DNA of 18,289 bases from positions 396,553 through 414,841 of the forward strand of contig CP070642.1 of the NCBI GenBank assembly GCA_020354105.1. Reading direction: 5' to 3'. Numbering within the stretch: the stretch's first letter is position 1; every line of letters begins with the position of its first letter. Below, in pieces: positions 6,675 through 14,934 of the stretch. Source of the DNA: Chloroflexota bacterium. Lineage in GTDB: Bacteria > Chloroflexota > Dehalococcoidia > GIF9 > UBA5629. The translations under genes were made by a program, and so were the position numbers. The notes beneath the pieces are model-generated. The model searched no databases. It saw nothing but the letters and a program-made list of their open reading frames with translations, and had not been told where the DNA came from.

Positions 6675-8855
6675 TTAAACAATTGGTGATTTAACAAGCC
6701 AACCAAGATTAAATTTGACCATACTTCCCGGTGGTAAATCAAGCGACAGTGCAGCAAGCAGACAACTCTCCTGATATATCTTCTCTATACCACCTTCTGA
6801 ATTGGAAATGCTTTCCACAGGTAACAGCCACAATTTTACCTTGGGACTAGCCGTCAATTCCATCTCTATGCCCAGCTGCCGATTACCCAAGGTTATCCTC
6901 TCAACATCTGTCAATTCGCCACAGGAATCCAGATGATGGTCATCCAGAGCAATGCCGGGTACTCTATAATAAGCCTGCTCATTATGACCACCGCCAAGCA
7001 AGTTTATGTTACATTCACTGCCAAAAACAGTCTGAATAGATGAGCCGCTTACGTTTTTCAACTGATAGCTTACATTCATCCTGTCTTCTCCAGCCACCAA
7101 TCTTATTTCTTTTTGCACCTCAAAGGGTAAACTTTTTGATTGAATCTGTAAAGCTCCGACACGCTTCAATAAAATCTTCAATTCATCACTCTTCCGTACT
7201 ACAGAGAACTCATAAGGTTGAGCAACAAAGTTCCCCAGCTCATCATAAGACTGATTGGCAAATTCCTCCAGATTAGTGCCCGGGCCAAAGAAGTGGTCAA
7301 CAAGACTGGAGCGTAGATATTTGTCATAGATTAACTGCCCCAAAGAGTCTTTCTCTTTCACTCTTATAAGGTCATGTATGCTGGGAATAGAACCCCCCTC
7401 ACGTGTCTGCTTCTCAGAAGGTGGCTCAACGAGAACTTTGTGATAAGCTTCCGGCCTTCTGGCTAACGTGCTAAACACATTATAGTTGTGACAACGAATG
7501 TCCCATTCAAAGATAGAGCCACCTTCCGCCGGGCTCAAGTAAACAGAAAAGCGGTCACTATCGACCAGCAGTTCTTCGACACCGTCATCATCAAAGTCGA
7601 GCTTCCGCCATTCCAGCCAACTCTTGCTTGAACGGAAGGTTTTCCCCAACCATGAGCGAGGCTGATGGATTATGCTGTCAGCCTTATTCTCTGCCTGAAC
7701 AAGATAGCTATAGTTGGTTGCTCGAATATCGGCCAGATAAATCCCGCCAAAAACACCATGCCAGTACGGACAATTGCACTGTGCTTTCCATAGTTCTTGC
7801 ATTCCGCAGTCGTCTTTACTGATAGCACGAGCTTGATAAACTTTATCATGTACGCGGAGCATCTTCTTGTGCATCCTATTTATCTCCGGGTATTTGACTA
7901 AAAAATTACGCCACAGGCCACTGTACATGAATTGAGTAATATTCTGATTCCCCTCAGCTTCAAGCTGCCGTTTAAGATTAGTATATTCCCAAGATTTATC
8001 GGCTGGCAGAGACCACTCCAGCATCTCATCATAAGAAGCACAGGGCAAATAAATTCTACCTTGAGGTGGAAACTGATTAACATATTCGCCAAGAGGAATG
8101 GTATAGAGCCAGTCATGATTGGCTTCTAACGCAGTAAAAAAATTGTCTATCCACCCATTTTGCCAGCAATAATCATAAGTTCCTGGCCAGATACCGAATT
8201 TCTCGCCATCATCACCCAATATCGCAACCTTACCCTCTTTGTCCGAAGCTTCGCTTTCCAGATAGCTAAGAACTGCATCAACATCGTGCCATGGTATTGA
8301 ATAGCGCAGACGCTTGCTGATAGGAAACACCTTTACTGAAAAACCTTGCTCCTCAGTGAGATAGTAGCCAAAAAGACTTCCTTCATCCAGCCCCAGCGAC
8401 TTAAAAGCATTATCGTCAACCAGCGTCCACTGTACTCCTGCATTAGCTAGACTTTTAGGCAAATGCGGCTCCCAAACCCGCTCCGCTAACCACAGCCCAG
8501 TCGGACTCATGCCAAATCGTCGCTTTATAAAAACAGCCATCTTCTCAATCTGCCCTAACTTATCGGCCTCTGGAATGGATGGTAGAATAGGCTCATAGTA
8601 GGCACCACCCATTATTTCCACCTGATTCCGGCTTACAAGTCCAGCCAGTCGGTCAAGAAATTTAGGGTGGTTTTGCTCCAACCAATCAATAAGACAACCG
8701 CTATAATGCAAAGAAAGCCGCACAGCAGGATACCGCTCCAATGCCTCGACCATAGGCAAATAGGCTTGCTGGTAAGCCTGCTCGAAGACCCAGGGGAAGT
8801 TACCCAGCGGTTGGTGATTATGGAGGGCTAAACCAAGATAAATTTGTTTTAACAA
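6675..8855 (-). CDS. GH57 4-alpha-glucanotransferase (or alpha-amylase) with C-terminal beta domains
   Basis: Glycoside hydrolase family 57 enzyme most like the Thermococcus 4-alpha-glucanotransferase group, acting on maltodextrin or glycogen. The 726-aa chain has the LHNHQPLG motif (11-18), GGAYYEPILP (83-92), GLWLAERVWEP with probable nucleophile E125, and LGDDGEKFGIWPG with the acid/base Asp at 215-216. Residues ~300-400 look like the helical DUF1925 region. From ~410 on, the chain (WLEWRKLDFDDDGVEELL and onward) looks like the DUF1926 beta domain. It is somewhat longer than the ~660-aa archaeal enzymes. The start is TTG at 8855: an in-frame TGA lies two codons upstream and no ATG precedes the HNHQP motif. 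It begins 16 bases after the PRC-barrel gene, so the two are probably co-transcribed. Transferase and amylase activity cannot be told apart from sequence alone. Confidence 0.87.
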   Translation of the reverse strand: MLKQIYLGLALHNHQPLGNFPWVFEQAYQQAYLPMVEALERYPAVRLSLHYSGCLIDWLEQNHPKFLDRLAGLVSRNQVEIMGGAYYEPILPSIPEADKLGQIEKMAVFIKRRFGMSPTGLWLAERVWEPHLPKSLANAGVQWTLVDDNAFKSLGLDEGSLFGYYLTEEQGFSVKVFPISKRLRYSIPWHDVDAVLSYLESEASDKEGKVAILGDDGEKFGIWPGTYDYCWQNGWIDNFFTALEANHDWLYTIPLGEYVNQFPPQGRIYLPCASYDEMLEWSLPADKSWEYTNLKRQLEAEGNQNITQFMYSGLWRNFLVKYPEINRMHKKMLRVHDKVYQARAISKDDCGMQELWKAQCNCPYWHGVFGGIYLADIRATNYSYLVQAENKADSIIHQPRSWLGKTFRSSKSWLEWRKLDFDDDGVEELLVDSDRFSVYLSPAEGGSIFEWDIRCHNYNVFSTLARRPEAYHKVLVEPPSEKQTREGGSIPSIHDLIRVKEKDSLGQLIYDKYLRSSLVDHFFGPGTNLEEFANQSYDELGNFVAQPYEFSVVRKSDELKILLKRVGALQIQSKSLPFEVQKEIRLVAGEDRMNVSYQLKNVSGSSIQTVFGSECNINLLGGGHNEQAYYRVPGIALDDHHLDSCGELTDVERITLGNRQLGIEMELTASPKVKLWLLPVESISNSEGGIEKIYQESCLLAALSLDLPPGSMVKFNLGWLVKSPIV

Positions 8856-8871
8856 ATGCTCACTTACCAGA

Positions 8872-9102
8872 TTATGCTTTCTTTTTCTTATTCTTCTTAT
8901 CCTTAGTGACTTTCAATAGAACCTTATCTCCGATTATATCGACATTCTTCGGAGATACTGTCACTTTCTTGGTCCATCCTTTTTTAACTAAAATACCAGT
9001 AATCGTCGCTTCTTCGATATCCAAGTCTACATCCACAACCTTGCCCACTACTTTAGCATTGGCATCAATAACTTGTTTCCCGAATAACTCTTTTGCCTTC
9101 AT
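8872..9102 (-). CDS. PRC-barrel domain protein (76 aa)
   Basis: A single PRC-barrel domain with a basic tail. Residues 1-65 show the typical pattern: KELFGKQVIDANAKVVGKV, then DVDLDIEEATITGILV, then VSPKNVDIIGDKVLLK. The last ten or so residues are almost all Lys (KDKKNKKKKA). PRC barrels occur in photosynthetic reaction centre H subunits, RimM and small bacterial or archaeal proteins, where they act as binding modules. The role of this one is unknown. The ATG at 9102 has a near-ideal ribosome binding site (TAAGGAGGT) with 10 bases of spacing, suggesting high expression. It lies just before the glucanotransferase gene and after a 129-base gap that holds an 18-bp palindrome, so it may open its own transcript. 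Confidence 0.85.
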   Translation of the reverse strand: MKAKELFGKQVIDANAKVVGKVVDVDLDIEEATITGILVKKGWTKKVTVSPKNVDIIGDKVLLKVTKDKKNKKKKA

Positions 9103-9165
9103 CTGCTATCTACCTCCTTATCACTTAATATTTGGTTTTTTATATACTTGATAAACATGATAGTT

Positions 9166-9183
9166 GTTGATTACATAATTAAC
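9166..9183. promoter_or_regulatory. 18-bp near-palindrome, possible operator
   Basis: GTTGATTA (9166-9173), CA, then TAATTAAC (9176-9183) form a palindrome with 7 of 8 half-site pairs matching, in the 129-base gap before the PRC-barrel gene. Its form suits a dimeric helix-turn-helix repressor. I found no convincing -35/-10 pair beside it and no regulator gene in the window. Confidence 0.3.
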
Positions 9184-9231
9184 CTTGACTTCTTACACGA
9201 ACCCATTTCAACATGCTATTTCATACACAGG

Positions 9232-9483
9232 TTATTGTGAAGCCCTCCGTTTTAACTCAGGCCATTTTAGGATCCGATTAAGAAAGTGGTTACAAGCCTC
9301 ATCCTCGGTTTCAAAGATATTGAGTTTTATTTTTTCCCCTCTCTCAAAATAATAAACTTCCCATTTGTCTTGTCCCCTATCTAATATCAGCCTATCGTCA
9401 TCTCCAACTAATCCATAAAGAGAATACGCACGCTTAATGACACCCTCCTTTTCGAGTATATTCTCTAATTCTTCTCTATTCAT
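9232..9483 (-). CDS. Hypothetical protein (83 aa)
   Basis: I do not recognise a named family. The 83-residue soluble protein starts with a helical MNREELENILEKEG segment. It is followed by a likely beta sheet (YSLYGLVGDDDRLILDR, KWEVYYFERGEKIKL) and then an amphipathic helix (FETEDEACNHFLNRIL). The beta part plus a final ETEDEAC helix recalls small polypeptides seen next to toxins or as immunity proteins, but the resemblance is vague and no toxin is nearby. Coding is supported by AAGGG 7 bases before the ATG at 9483 and by its position in the glycogen gene block, 43 bases after the second GH57 gene. Its role in glucan metabolism, if any, is unknown. Confidence 0.7.
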   Translation of the reverse strand: MNREELENILEKEGVIKRAYSLYGLVGDDDRLILDRGQDKWEVYYFERGEKIKLNIFETEDEACNHFLNRILKWPELKRRASQ

Positions 9484-9526
9484 TGTCTTACCCTTATAAA
9501 ATGTCTAATATTTTTACCCTTAACAA

Positions 9527-10828
9527 CTAATCCATATACAGGCTATCTGTGATCTGGACAAATATATGCCTTGCTGCTAAAGCCTTATAATAATATTCCT
9601 TTTTCAACTCAGGTTTACTACTGCTAGCAGATATCACTTTATAAGCATTCAGCAAAGCTTCGCGCTGGAGATTTAAGCCACGATAGACCATATTTACATC
9701 CCACATCGGTTTTTTGCTCGCCCACCAGAACTGACAACTATGCAGCGCAGCATCCATGGTTGTCCTGGCAACACTGGCAAATTTAGAACTGGTGTCATTG
9801 TCCGCTAGTTTTGTCGCTTTGTGGGTCATATCCATCGCAATATAAAGATGTTCCCATTGCATCCGATGCACCGGATTACTCTCGTCCTTCCATAAAGGGT
9901 AATAATTCTGCATTTTTATATCATCGGCAGAAGTGCTCCAGGATGATGGGTTCGGCTCAACTTGTTTGCCTCGGGGGAAAATATCGAGCAGCTCACTAAT
10001 GGTGACTATTTTTATCTGCCTATCCTCTTTATCTTTCTCAAACTCGAACAGTCGTCGGTGCTGTTCGGCAAGAGGTCTTTGCTCATGCATAGCTTTATCG
10101 TCAATTTGTATTGGCTCAAGGGTCTCGAAAATCTGTGCCAGGAACAATTTGTCCCAATGCTGAATATGATGCCCGAAGGTCTCAGCATCCATAGCAGTAA
10201 CAACATATATATCATCCTGGCCGTTATACAGACGTTTTAGATGCTCAATAAAACCGGGGCCATCAATATTCCGAAAGCTAATCTTATTGCTCAATATATC
10301 ATCACGGAAAAAAACAGCCATTCTATCATTTTTCCCACTGATCTCGTGAATCACATTCATCGGCCAGGCTACGGGACAGGCAATGCCACTGAGAATAACC
10401 CATACATGATGTGATTCAATGATCGGATCAACTATATCCTTAGAATAACACATCTCCGGAGGAAAGAAGCCTCGAGGAACATACACATCACCAAAGTAAT
10501 TGCGATTGGTCTCATAATTGATCCGGATTTGTCTTTCCACCTCTTTCGTTGGTATCAGAGGCAATACCGGATGATATTTACCTGAACCGGTAAATTCAAT
10601 TTGTCCTTCCTCAGCCAATTTGCGCAAATTACCCAATACATCAGAATAACCGCACTGCCCTAGCATCTCAGTAAGCACACCATTGATATTAATGGTAGCA
10701 TGCGCATGCGGAAATTCGCCGAAGACTTCCAACAATGGGCGGTATGCCTCATTGCTTATTTTCATCAGCATGCTAGTGGTTTGAGTCGGAGGTTGATAGA
10801 AATGGAAAAGTGGAGCCCAGTAAATCAT
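9527..10828 (-). CDS. GH57-family glycoside hydrolase, divergent and uncharacterised (433 aa)
   Basis: A GH57-fold catalytic domain without the C-terminal domains of the glucanotransferase. Motif 1 reads LFHFYQPPTQ (7-16), with Tyr where most GH57 enzymes have a second His in HxHQP. GFFPPEMCYS (120-129) holds the probable nucleophile E125, and TAMDAETFGHH (211-221) holds the probable acid/base D214. Both catalytic positions are therefore kept. Substrate is unknown; alpha-glucan hydrolysis (amylase or pullulanase type) is the obvious inference from the glycogen operon. The start ATG at 10828 overlaps the glucokinase stop as ATGA, so it is translated in step with the upstream genes. The C-terminal ~110 residues are mainly helical with a Trp-rich FWWASKKPMWDVN stretch that may bind sugar. 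It could be a debranching enzyme, which the operon otherwise lacks, but this is speculation. Confidence 0.8.
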   Translation of the reverse strand: MIYWAPLFHFYQPPTQTTSMLMKISNEAYRPLLEVFGEFPHAHATININGVLTEMLGQCGYSDVLGNLRKLAEEGQIEFTGSGKYHPVLPLIPTKEVERQIRINYETNRNYFGDVYVPRGFFPPEMCYSKDIVDPIIESHHVWVILSGIACPVAWPMNVIHEISGKNDRMAVFFRDDILSNKISFRNIDGPGFIEHLKRLYNGQDDIYVVTAMDAETFGHHIQHWDKLFLAQIFETLEPIQIDDKAMHEQRPLAEQHRRLFEFEKDKEDRQIKIVTISELLDIFPRGKQVEPNPSSWSTSADDIKMQNYYPLWKDESNPVHRMQWEHLYIAMDMTHKATKLADNDTSSKFASVARTTMDAALHSCQFWWASKKPMWDVNMVYRGLNLQREALLNAYKVISASSSKPELKKEYYYKALAARHIFVQITDSLYMD

Positions 10829-11817
10829 GCTTTTTCCCTATTTCCCAACTGCTGGTCAAAAACATAAGCAGCAGCACCGATCACTCCGGCACTACTGCCA
10901 AGACGAGCCCGAACAATGCGCACCGTCCTAGTAGGTAGTTTAAAAGCCCTCTCTCTCACCACCTTCCGAGCTGGTTTCAATAGCATGTCACCCATTTTAG
11001 ACAAGCCACCGCCAACAACAATCAGTTCAGGATTAAAGATGTTAACAAAATTAGCAAAACCCACTCCAAGATAATTGGCAGCGTCACGCACTATATTAGC
11101 AGCTAATTGGTCACCTAGTCTTGCTGCTATTTCCACGGTCTCCGCAGTAATGCTCTCTAATCTGCCATCAACAAGTTCTATGATAGAACTCTTCTCCCCT
11201 TGATTTATGCGTTCCACGGCTTTTCTAGCCACAGCCCAACCCGAAGCCAGAGCCTCGAGACAACCGAAATTACCGCAATGGCATTGAGGTCCATCAACCT
11301 CTATAGTTATATGGCCCAGCTCTGCAGCACAGCCATCAGCACCGGAGTAAAGTTCGCCGTTTACGATTATACCACCACCAATACCAGTGCTCACGGTAAG
11401 ATAAATAATATTGGTAAATCCTCTTCCAACCCCAAAGCGATGCTCACCCAGAGCAGCAGCATTGGCATCGTTTATTATATAAGTAGCAACACCCAGCTTT
11501 TTAGCCAGAAAGTCGCGCAGCTGAACATTGTGCCAACGCGGTAAATTAGGTGAAGTGGTCACGATTCCTTTCTTCGCGTCCAGGATTCCGGCAGTAGCAA
11601 CACCAAGGCCAATCAATTCAGAGGTCTTGAGCTGTGCTTGAGCCATAGCCCCATTCACAGCAGATAATATTCTATCGATTACAACTCCTGGACCTCTATC
11701 AGCCATGGTCAGGCAATATTTGCGTGATAACACTTTGCCATCAGGTAAAACTACAGCGGCCATAATCTTGGTGCCACCCAAATCCACGGCTAATACCGGC
11801 CATTCACCACTTATCAT
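10825..11817 (-). CDS. glk: ROK-family glucokinase
   Basis: ATP-dependent glucokinase of the ROK family. It probably phosphorylates glucose released from glucan breakdown so that it can re-enter glycolysis or be turned back into ADP-glucose. Counting from the GTG at 11820, the ATP motif is DLGGTK (13-18), the catalytic Asp is D118 in NDANAAALGE, and the glucose/zinc site is E167, H170 and the CHCGNFGC motif (C180, C182, C187) with E189. Length is about 330 aa, as expected. Two adjacent starts exist: GTG at 11820 and ATG at 11817. I chose the ATG because it overlaps the glgA stop as TGATG, the usual stop-start arrangement. The stop overlaps the next gene by 4 bases. Other hexoses or N-acetyl sugars are possible for ROK kinases, but the context favours glucose. 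Confidence 0.9.
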   Translation of the reverse strand: MISGEWPVLAVDLGGTKIMAAVVLPDGKVLSRKYCLTMADRGPGVVIDRILSAVNGAMAQAQLKTSELIGLGVATAGILDAKKGIVTTSPNLPRWHNVQLRDFLAKKLGVATYIINDANAAALGEHRFGVGRGFTNIIYLTVSTGIGGGIIVNGELYSGADGCAAELGHITIEVDGPQCHCGNFGCLEALASGWAVARKAVERINQGEKSSIIELVDGRLESITAETVEIAARLGDQLAANIVRDAANYLGVGFANFVNIFNPELIVVGGGLSKMGDMLLKPARKVVRERAFKLPTRTVRIVRARLGSSAGVIGAAAYVFDQQLGNREKA

Positions 11818-13238
11818 CACGATTTACTAAACTCCAGAGCCTTACGATAAAGAGCTTCATATTTCCTGGCAGAGGCTTGCCAAGAGAAATCTAGTGCCAT
11901 TATACGTAGCATCAGATTATGCCAAGCCTTTATTTTGTAGCTATTCACCGCCTGCTGAATAGCAGCCAGCATGGCTTCAGAAGCATAGTCCTGAAAGACA
12001 AAACCACTGCCTTCACTGAGGTCTTGAGTCAATTCCTGAACTGTATCGACCAAGCCACCGGTGTGACGAACTATAGGCACAGCCCCATATCTCATGGAGA
12101 TAAGTTGCCCCAGGCCACAGGGTTCGAACCGAGACGGCATTAAAAACACGTCACAGCCCGCATAAATAAGACGGGCCAAGGCATCATCAAACTCAATAAA
12201 CACAGCCAACCGTTGGGGATATCTACTGGCTGTCTGCCTGAGCAAATCATGATACTCCTCCCTACCATTGCCCAGAATAACCATCTGGGCTTCTGTCTTC
12301 TGGAATAGAGGATCAAAGCTGGCAGTCAAGATATCAAGACCCTTTTGCTCATCAAGACGTGAAACCATTCCGACAAGCGGTACTGTAGCATCCTCAGTAA
12401 AACCGGCCCATTTCTGGAGAGCCAGCTTGTTTCCAATCCTTTTATCTATCGTGGAAACATCATACCTATTTGGTATGAAAGCGTCAGTTGCGGGATTGAA
12501 TTCACCGTAGTCCAATCCGTTTACTATGCCAAAGAGCCTATTCTGCCGATAGCGTAAGAGATACTCGAGCCCAGCACCATACTCGGGAGTTAATATTTCA
12601 CCAGCGTAAGTTTCACTGACTGTGGTCACCACATCAGCCCAAAGTATTCCCTGACTCATAAAATTGAGCGGCGGGTCAGGCGCATCGGCTGGGCGCAATC
12701 GCCAATCACTCTCCAGTCCGGTATCAACCAAGAAATTGCCGTCAAAAAATCCTTGATAGGCTAAATTATGAATTGTAAAAATCGAGGCATAATGATAGCC
12801 GCTTTTCTTCAGCCACAAGGGAATCAACGCAGTATGCCAGTCATGGCAATGAACTATATCGGGCTGCCAGTCCAACTCAGGCAACATATTCATAACAGCC
12901 TGACCGAACAAGAAAAAACGCCTCAACTCATCTTTGCCATACACCTCTGTGGAATTGTGGAATTCATGGCTATCCAGCAAATAAACCTTGACACCACTAT
13001 CAAGCTCGGTTAACTTCAACGACACTGGTTCAGTTGCCTTCATTACCTCTATATTCAAATTGTCGATTACCAGTGACACAGGAAACTCGCCAGCGTCGAT
13101 AATACCATATCTAGGCATAATCACCCGCACGTCATGACCCGTCTCAATAAGTGCTTTGGGCAAAGAGCCAATGACATCTGCCAAGCCACCTACCTTCACC
13201 AATGGAGTGGCTTCTGCGGCAACAAAGAGGACATTCAT
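11817..13238 (-). CDS. glgA: Glycogen synthase (ADP-glucose, GT5)
   Basis: Transfers glucose from ADP-glucose to the non-reducing end of an alpha-1,4-glucan. The 473-aa GT5 protein has the N-terminal KVGGLADV loop (K15), here with Val where Thr or Ser is common. It also has HCHDWHTALIP (130-140), FTIHNLAYQG with H157, VNGLDYGEFNP, the phosphate-contacting MVSRLDEQKG (R294, K299), and MPSRFEPCGLGQLISMRYG with E372 followed by TGGLVDTV. The GLGQLISM stretch differs mildly from the common GLTQLYAL. The start ATG at 13238 overlaps the branching-enzyme stop by 4 bases, and the N-terminus MNVLFVAAEATPL is the family norm. It sits directly after the branching enzyme and before glucokinase, in one tightly coupled set. 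Confidence 0.96.
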   Translation of the reverse strand: MNVLFVAAEATPLVKVGGLADVIGSLPKALIETGHDVRVIMPRYGIIDAGEFPVSLVIDNLNIEVMKATEPVSLKLTELDSGVKVYLLDSHEFHNSTEVYGKDELRRFFLFGQAVMNMLPELDWQPDIVHCHDWHTALIPLWLKKSGYHYASIFTIHNLAYQGFFDGNFLVDTGLESDWRLRPADAPDPPLNFMSQGILWADVVTTVSETYAGEILTPEYGAGLEYLLRYRQNRLFGIVNGLDYGEFNPATDAFIPNRYDVSTIDKRIGNKLALQKWAGFTEDATVPLVGMVSRLDEQKGLDILTASFDPLFQKTEAQMVILGNGREEYHDLLRQTASRYPQRLAVFIEFDDALARLIYAGCDVFLMPSRFEPCGLGQLISMRYGAVPIVRHTGGLVDTVQELTQDLSEGSGFVFQDYASEAMLAAIQQAVNSYKIKAWHNLMLRIMALDFSWQASARKYEALYRKALEFSKS

Positions 13239-14926
13239 GAACTGACTTTACCTTCCCTGTCAGCAAAAGAACGATAGTCTATGTCTGGAAAAATATTGTC
13301 CAGCTCCCATATTTGATTGCACAGGGCCAAGGCCGCTTTGTCTGCACGCCCTGACTCAGCTATATCAGTCAATTTTTGAAATCGATTCACGTGTTCCAGA
13401 AAACGATTCTCTGCATAATGACGAGCCTGGCCGGTGGTTATTAAAAATGGCCAGTCGCTCGATTGCATCAATACCAATTCTCTGGCCGCCTGATTCAGTA
13501 TTTTCTTCATTCCACCATCGGCTTCAGGATACCTGGCTACAAGTTCTTCCATCTTCAATGAAGCCTCATTGATAATCGGCCAAATCCAGTCAGTGTCGGC
13601 ATTCTGCCAAGTGAAATGCCCACCTCCCAACCCCCAAGAACTCTCAGGTAAGGCTAATACATCCTCCGGTGGATGTTTTTTAATGAACTCGCTGGCCGTA
13701 GTCAGTTCCACCACTTCTATGTTACTCACATGACGCAGAACCTGTTGCAACCAGTCAACACCTTCAAACCACCAATGACCAAAAAGCTCAGTATCATAAG
13801 CTGCAGAGATAATGCCAAATTTGCCGGTTTCCTGATAAAAATGGGTAATCAATTCCTCGACTAAATGGGCATAATGAGAGCTATGCTCAGCAACGCGCTG
13901 AGCGGCCCAATACGGATCATAATATTCCTTATAAGCCAAGTCCACTTTAGATCCGGTAACTTTCCAGTATTGAAGTCCGGAGATACCATCTTTCTTATGA
14001 AACTCACGATAATTAAAGTCTCCCGGGTAACCCCATTCAGCAGACCACACCTGCATGCTAGTTCGATCATCCCTGCCTATTACAGCAACCTCCGGTGTCC
14101 TAACCCAATAAGGCAAATAGGTCGTTCTCTGCGTCGGCTCAGAACATTGTGACAGCGGCACTACGTAGCGGCGCGATATACCGGCATAGGGACCAATAAC
14201 TTCCTCTCTGGCCTTACCTACAGGCTCCCCACCCTCTACAGTATGAGTTTCAGCAAAGAAACAGGTCAAGCCTAATTGAGCCAGAAAAGATTCCAAACCA
14301 GGCTTAACATAACTCTTGCCTGAGCTATCAACATAATATGCGGGACGATAACCACACTCAGGGAGCCAAACGGATGACGGGTCTACACCAAAATGTCGCT
14401 TATAGCTTGTCCTGCCCGTGTGCAATTGCCCATATATAGAGGAATCACGCTCAAGCAAAGGCAAATAAGCATGCGTAGCGGCACTGGTGGTTATCTCCAA
14501 ATAGTCTTCATCTTGTAGTTTTTTAAAAGCAGAGACTATACCACGCTCAAATCTCTCATTAAAAGTAGTCAGCACACGTTTATAGTAGTCAAGATAGAAC
14601 TGAGCTAAGTAAAGCAGATGGCCTTCTCCAGCTTTATCAAATCGCTCTACGTCCCCCTGGGCTCGATGGATTTTGTCCTCAATAAACTCCGCCAAATGGC
14701 CGATTACTAACGGGTCAGCCAGCTGCTCAATCAGAACTGGCGTGATGCCCAACGTCAACTTAAAAGAGCAGCCTTCTTGTTTAAGGTCATAAAGGGCATT
14801 AAGGAGCGGAATATAGGTCTCTGAAGCCGCTTCATGTATCCATTCCTCGCCATGAGGCCAACGTCCAGCATTGCGACAATAAGGGAGATGACTATGCAAA
14901 ACAAACGTAAATCCTCCGACTTTCAT
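13235..14926 (-). CDS. GH57 1,4-alpha-glucan branching enzyme
   Basis: Introduces alpha-1,6 branches into glycogen by cutting and transferring short 1,4 chains. It is the GH57 type known from Thermococcus and Thermus, unrelated in fold to GH13 GlgB. The 563-aa protein has FVLHSHLPYCRNAGRWPHGE (8-27), ITTSAATHAYLPLL (145-158), VWLPECGYRPAY with nucleophile E190, and AAYDTELFGHWWFEG with acid/base D378. It also has SSWGLGGGHFTWQNADTDW (W431, W440, W447), an aromatic set typical of branching members, and a helical C-terminal domain. It starts 8 bases after glgC, and its AGGAGG ribosome binding site overlaps the glgC stop (TAGGAGG). Next to glgC and glgA its role is well supported. An amylase side activity is possible. 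Confidence 0.92.
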   Translation of the reverse strand: MKVGGFTFVLHSHLPYCRNAGRWPHGEEWIHEAASETYIPLLNALYDLKQEGCSFKLTLGITPVLIEQLADPLVIGHLAEFIEDKIHRAQGDVERFDKAGEGHLLYLAQFYLDYYKRVLTTFNERFERGIVSAFKKLQDEDYLEITTSAATHAYLPLLERDSSIYGQLHTGRTSYKRHFGVDPSSVWLPECGYRPAYYVDSSGKSYVKPGLESFLAQLGLTCFFAETHTVEGGEPVGKAREEVIGPYAGISRRYVVPLSQCSEPTQRTTYLPYWVRTPEVAVIGRDDRTSMQVWSAEWGYPGDFNYREFHKKDGISGLQYWKVTGSKVDLAYKEYYDPYWAAQRVAEHSSHYAHLVEELITHFYQETGKFGIISAAYDTELFGHWWFEGVDWLQQVLRHVSNIEVVELTTASEFIKKHPPEDVLALPESSWGLGGGHFTWQNADTDWIWPIINEASLKMEELVARYPEADGGMKKILNQAARELVLMQSSDWPFLITTGQARHYAENRFLEHVNRFQKLTDIAESGRADKAALALCNQIWELDNIFPDIDYRSFADREGKVSS

Positions 14927-14934
14927 TTTACCTC

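Noticed and set aside
11200..11544. 114-aa plus-strand frame inside the glucokinase gene
   Set aside because: It is antisense to the zinc-motif region of glucokinase; its low-complexity Ser/Thr translation is a shadow.
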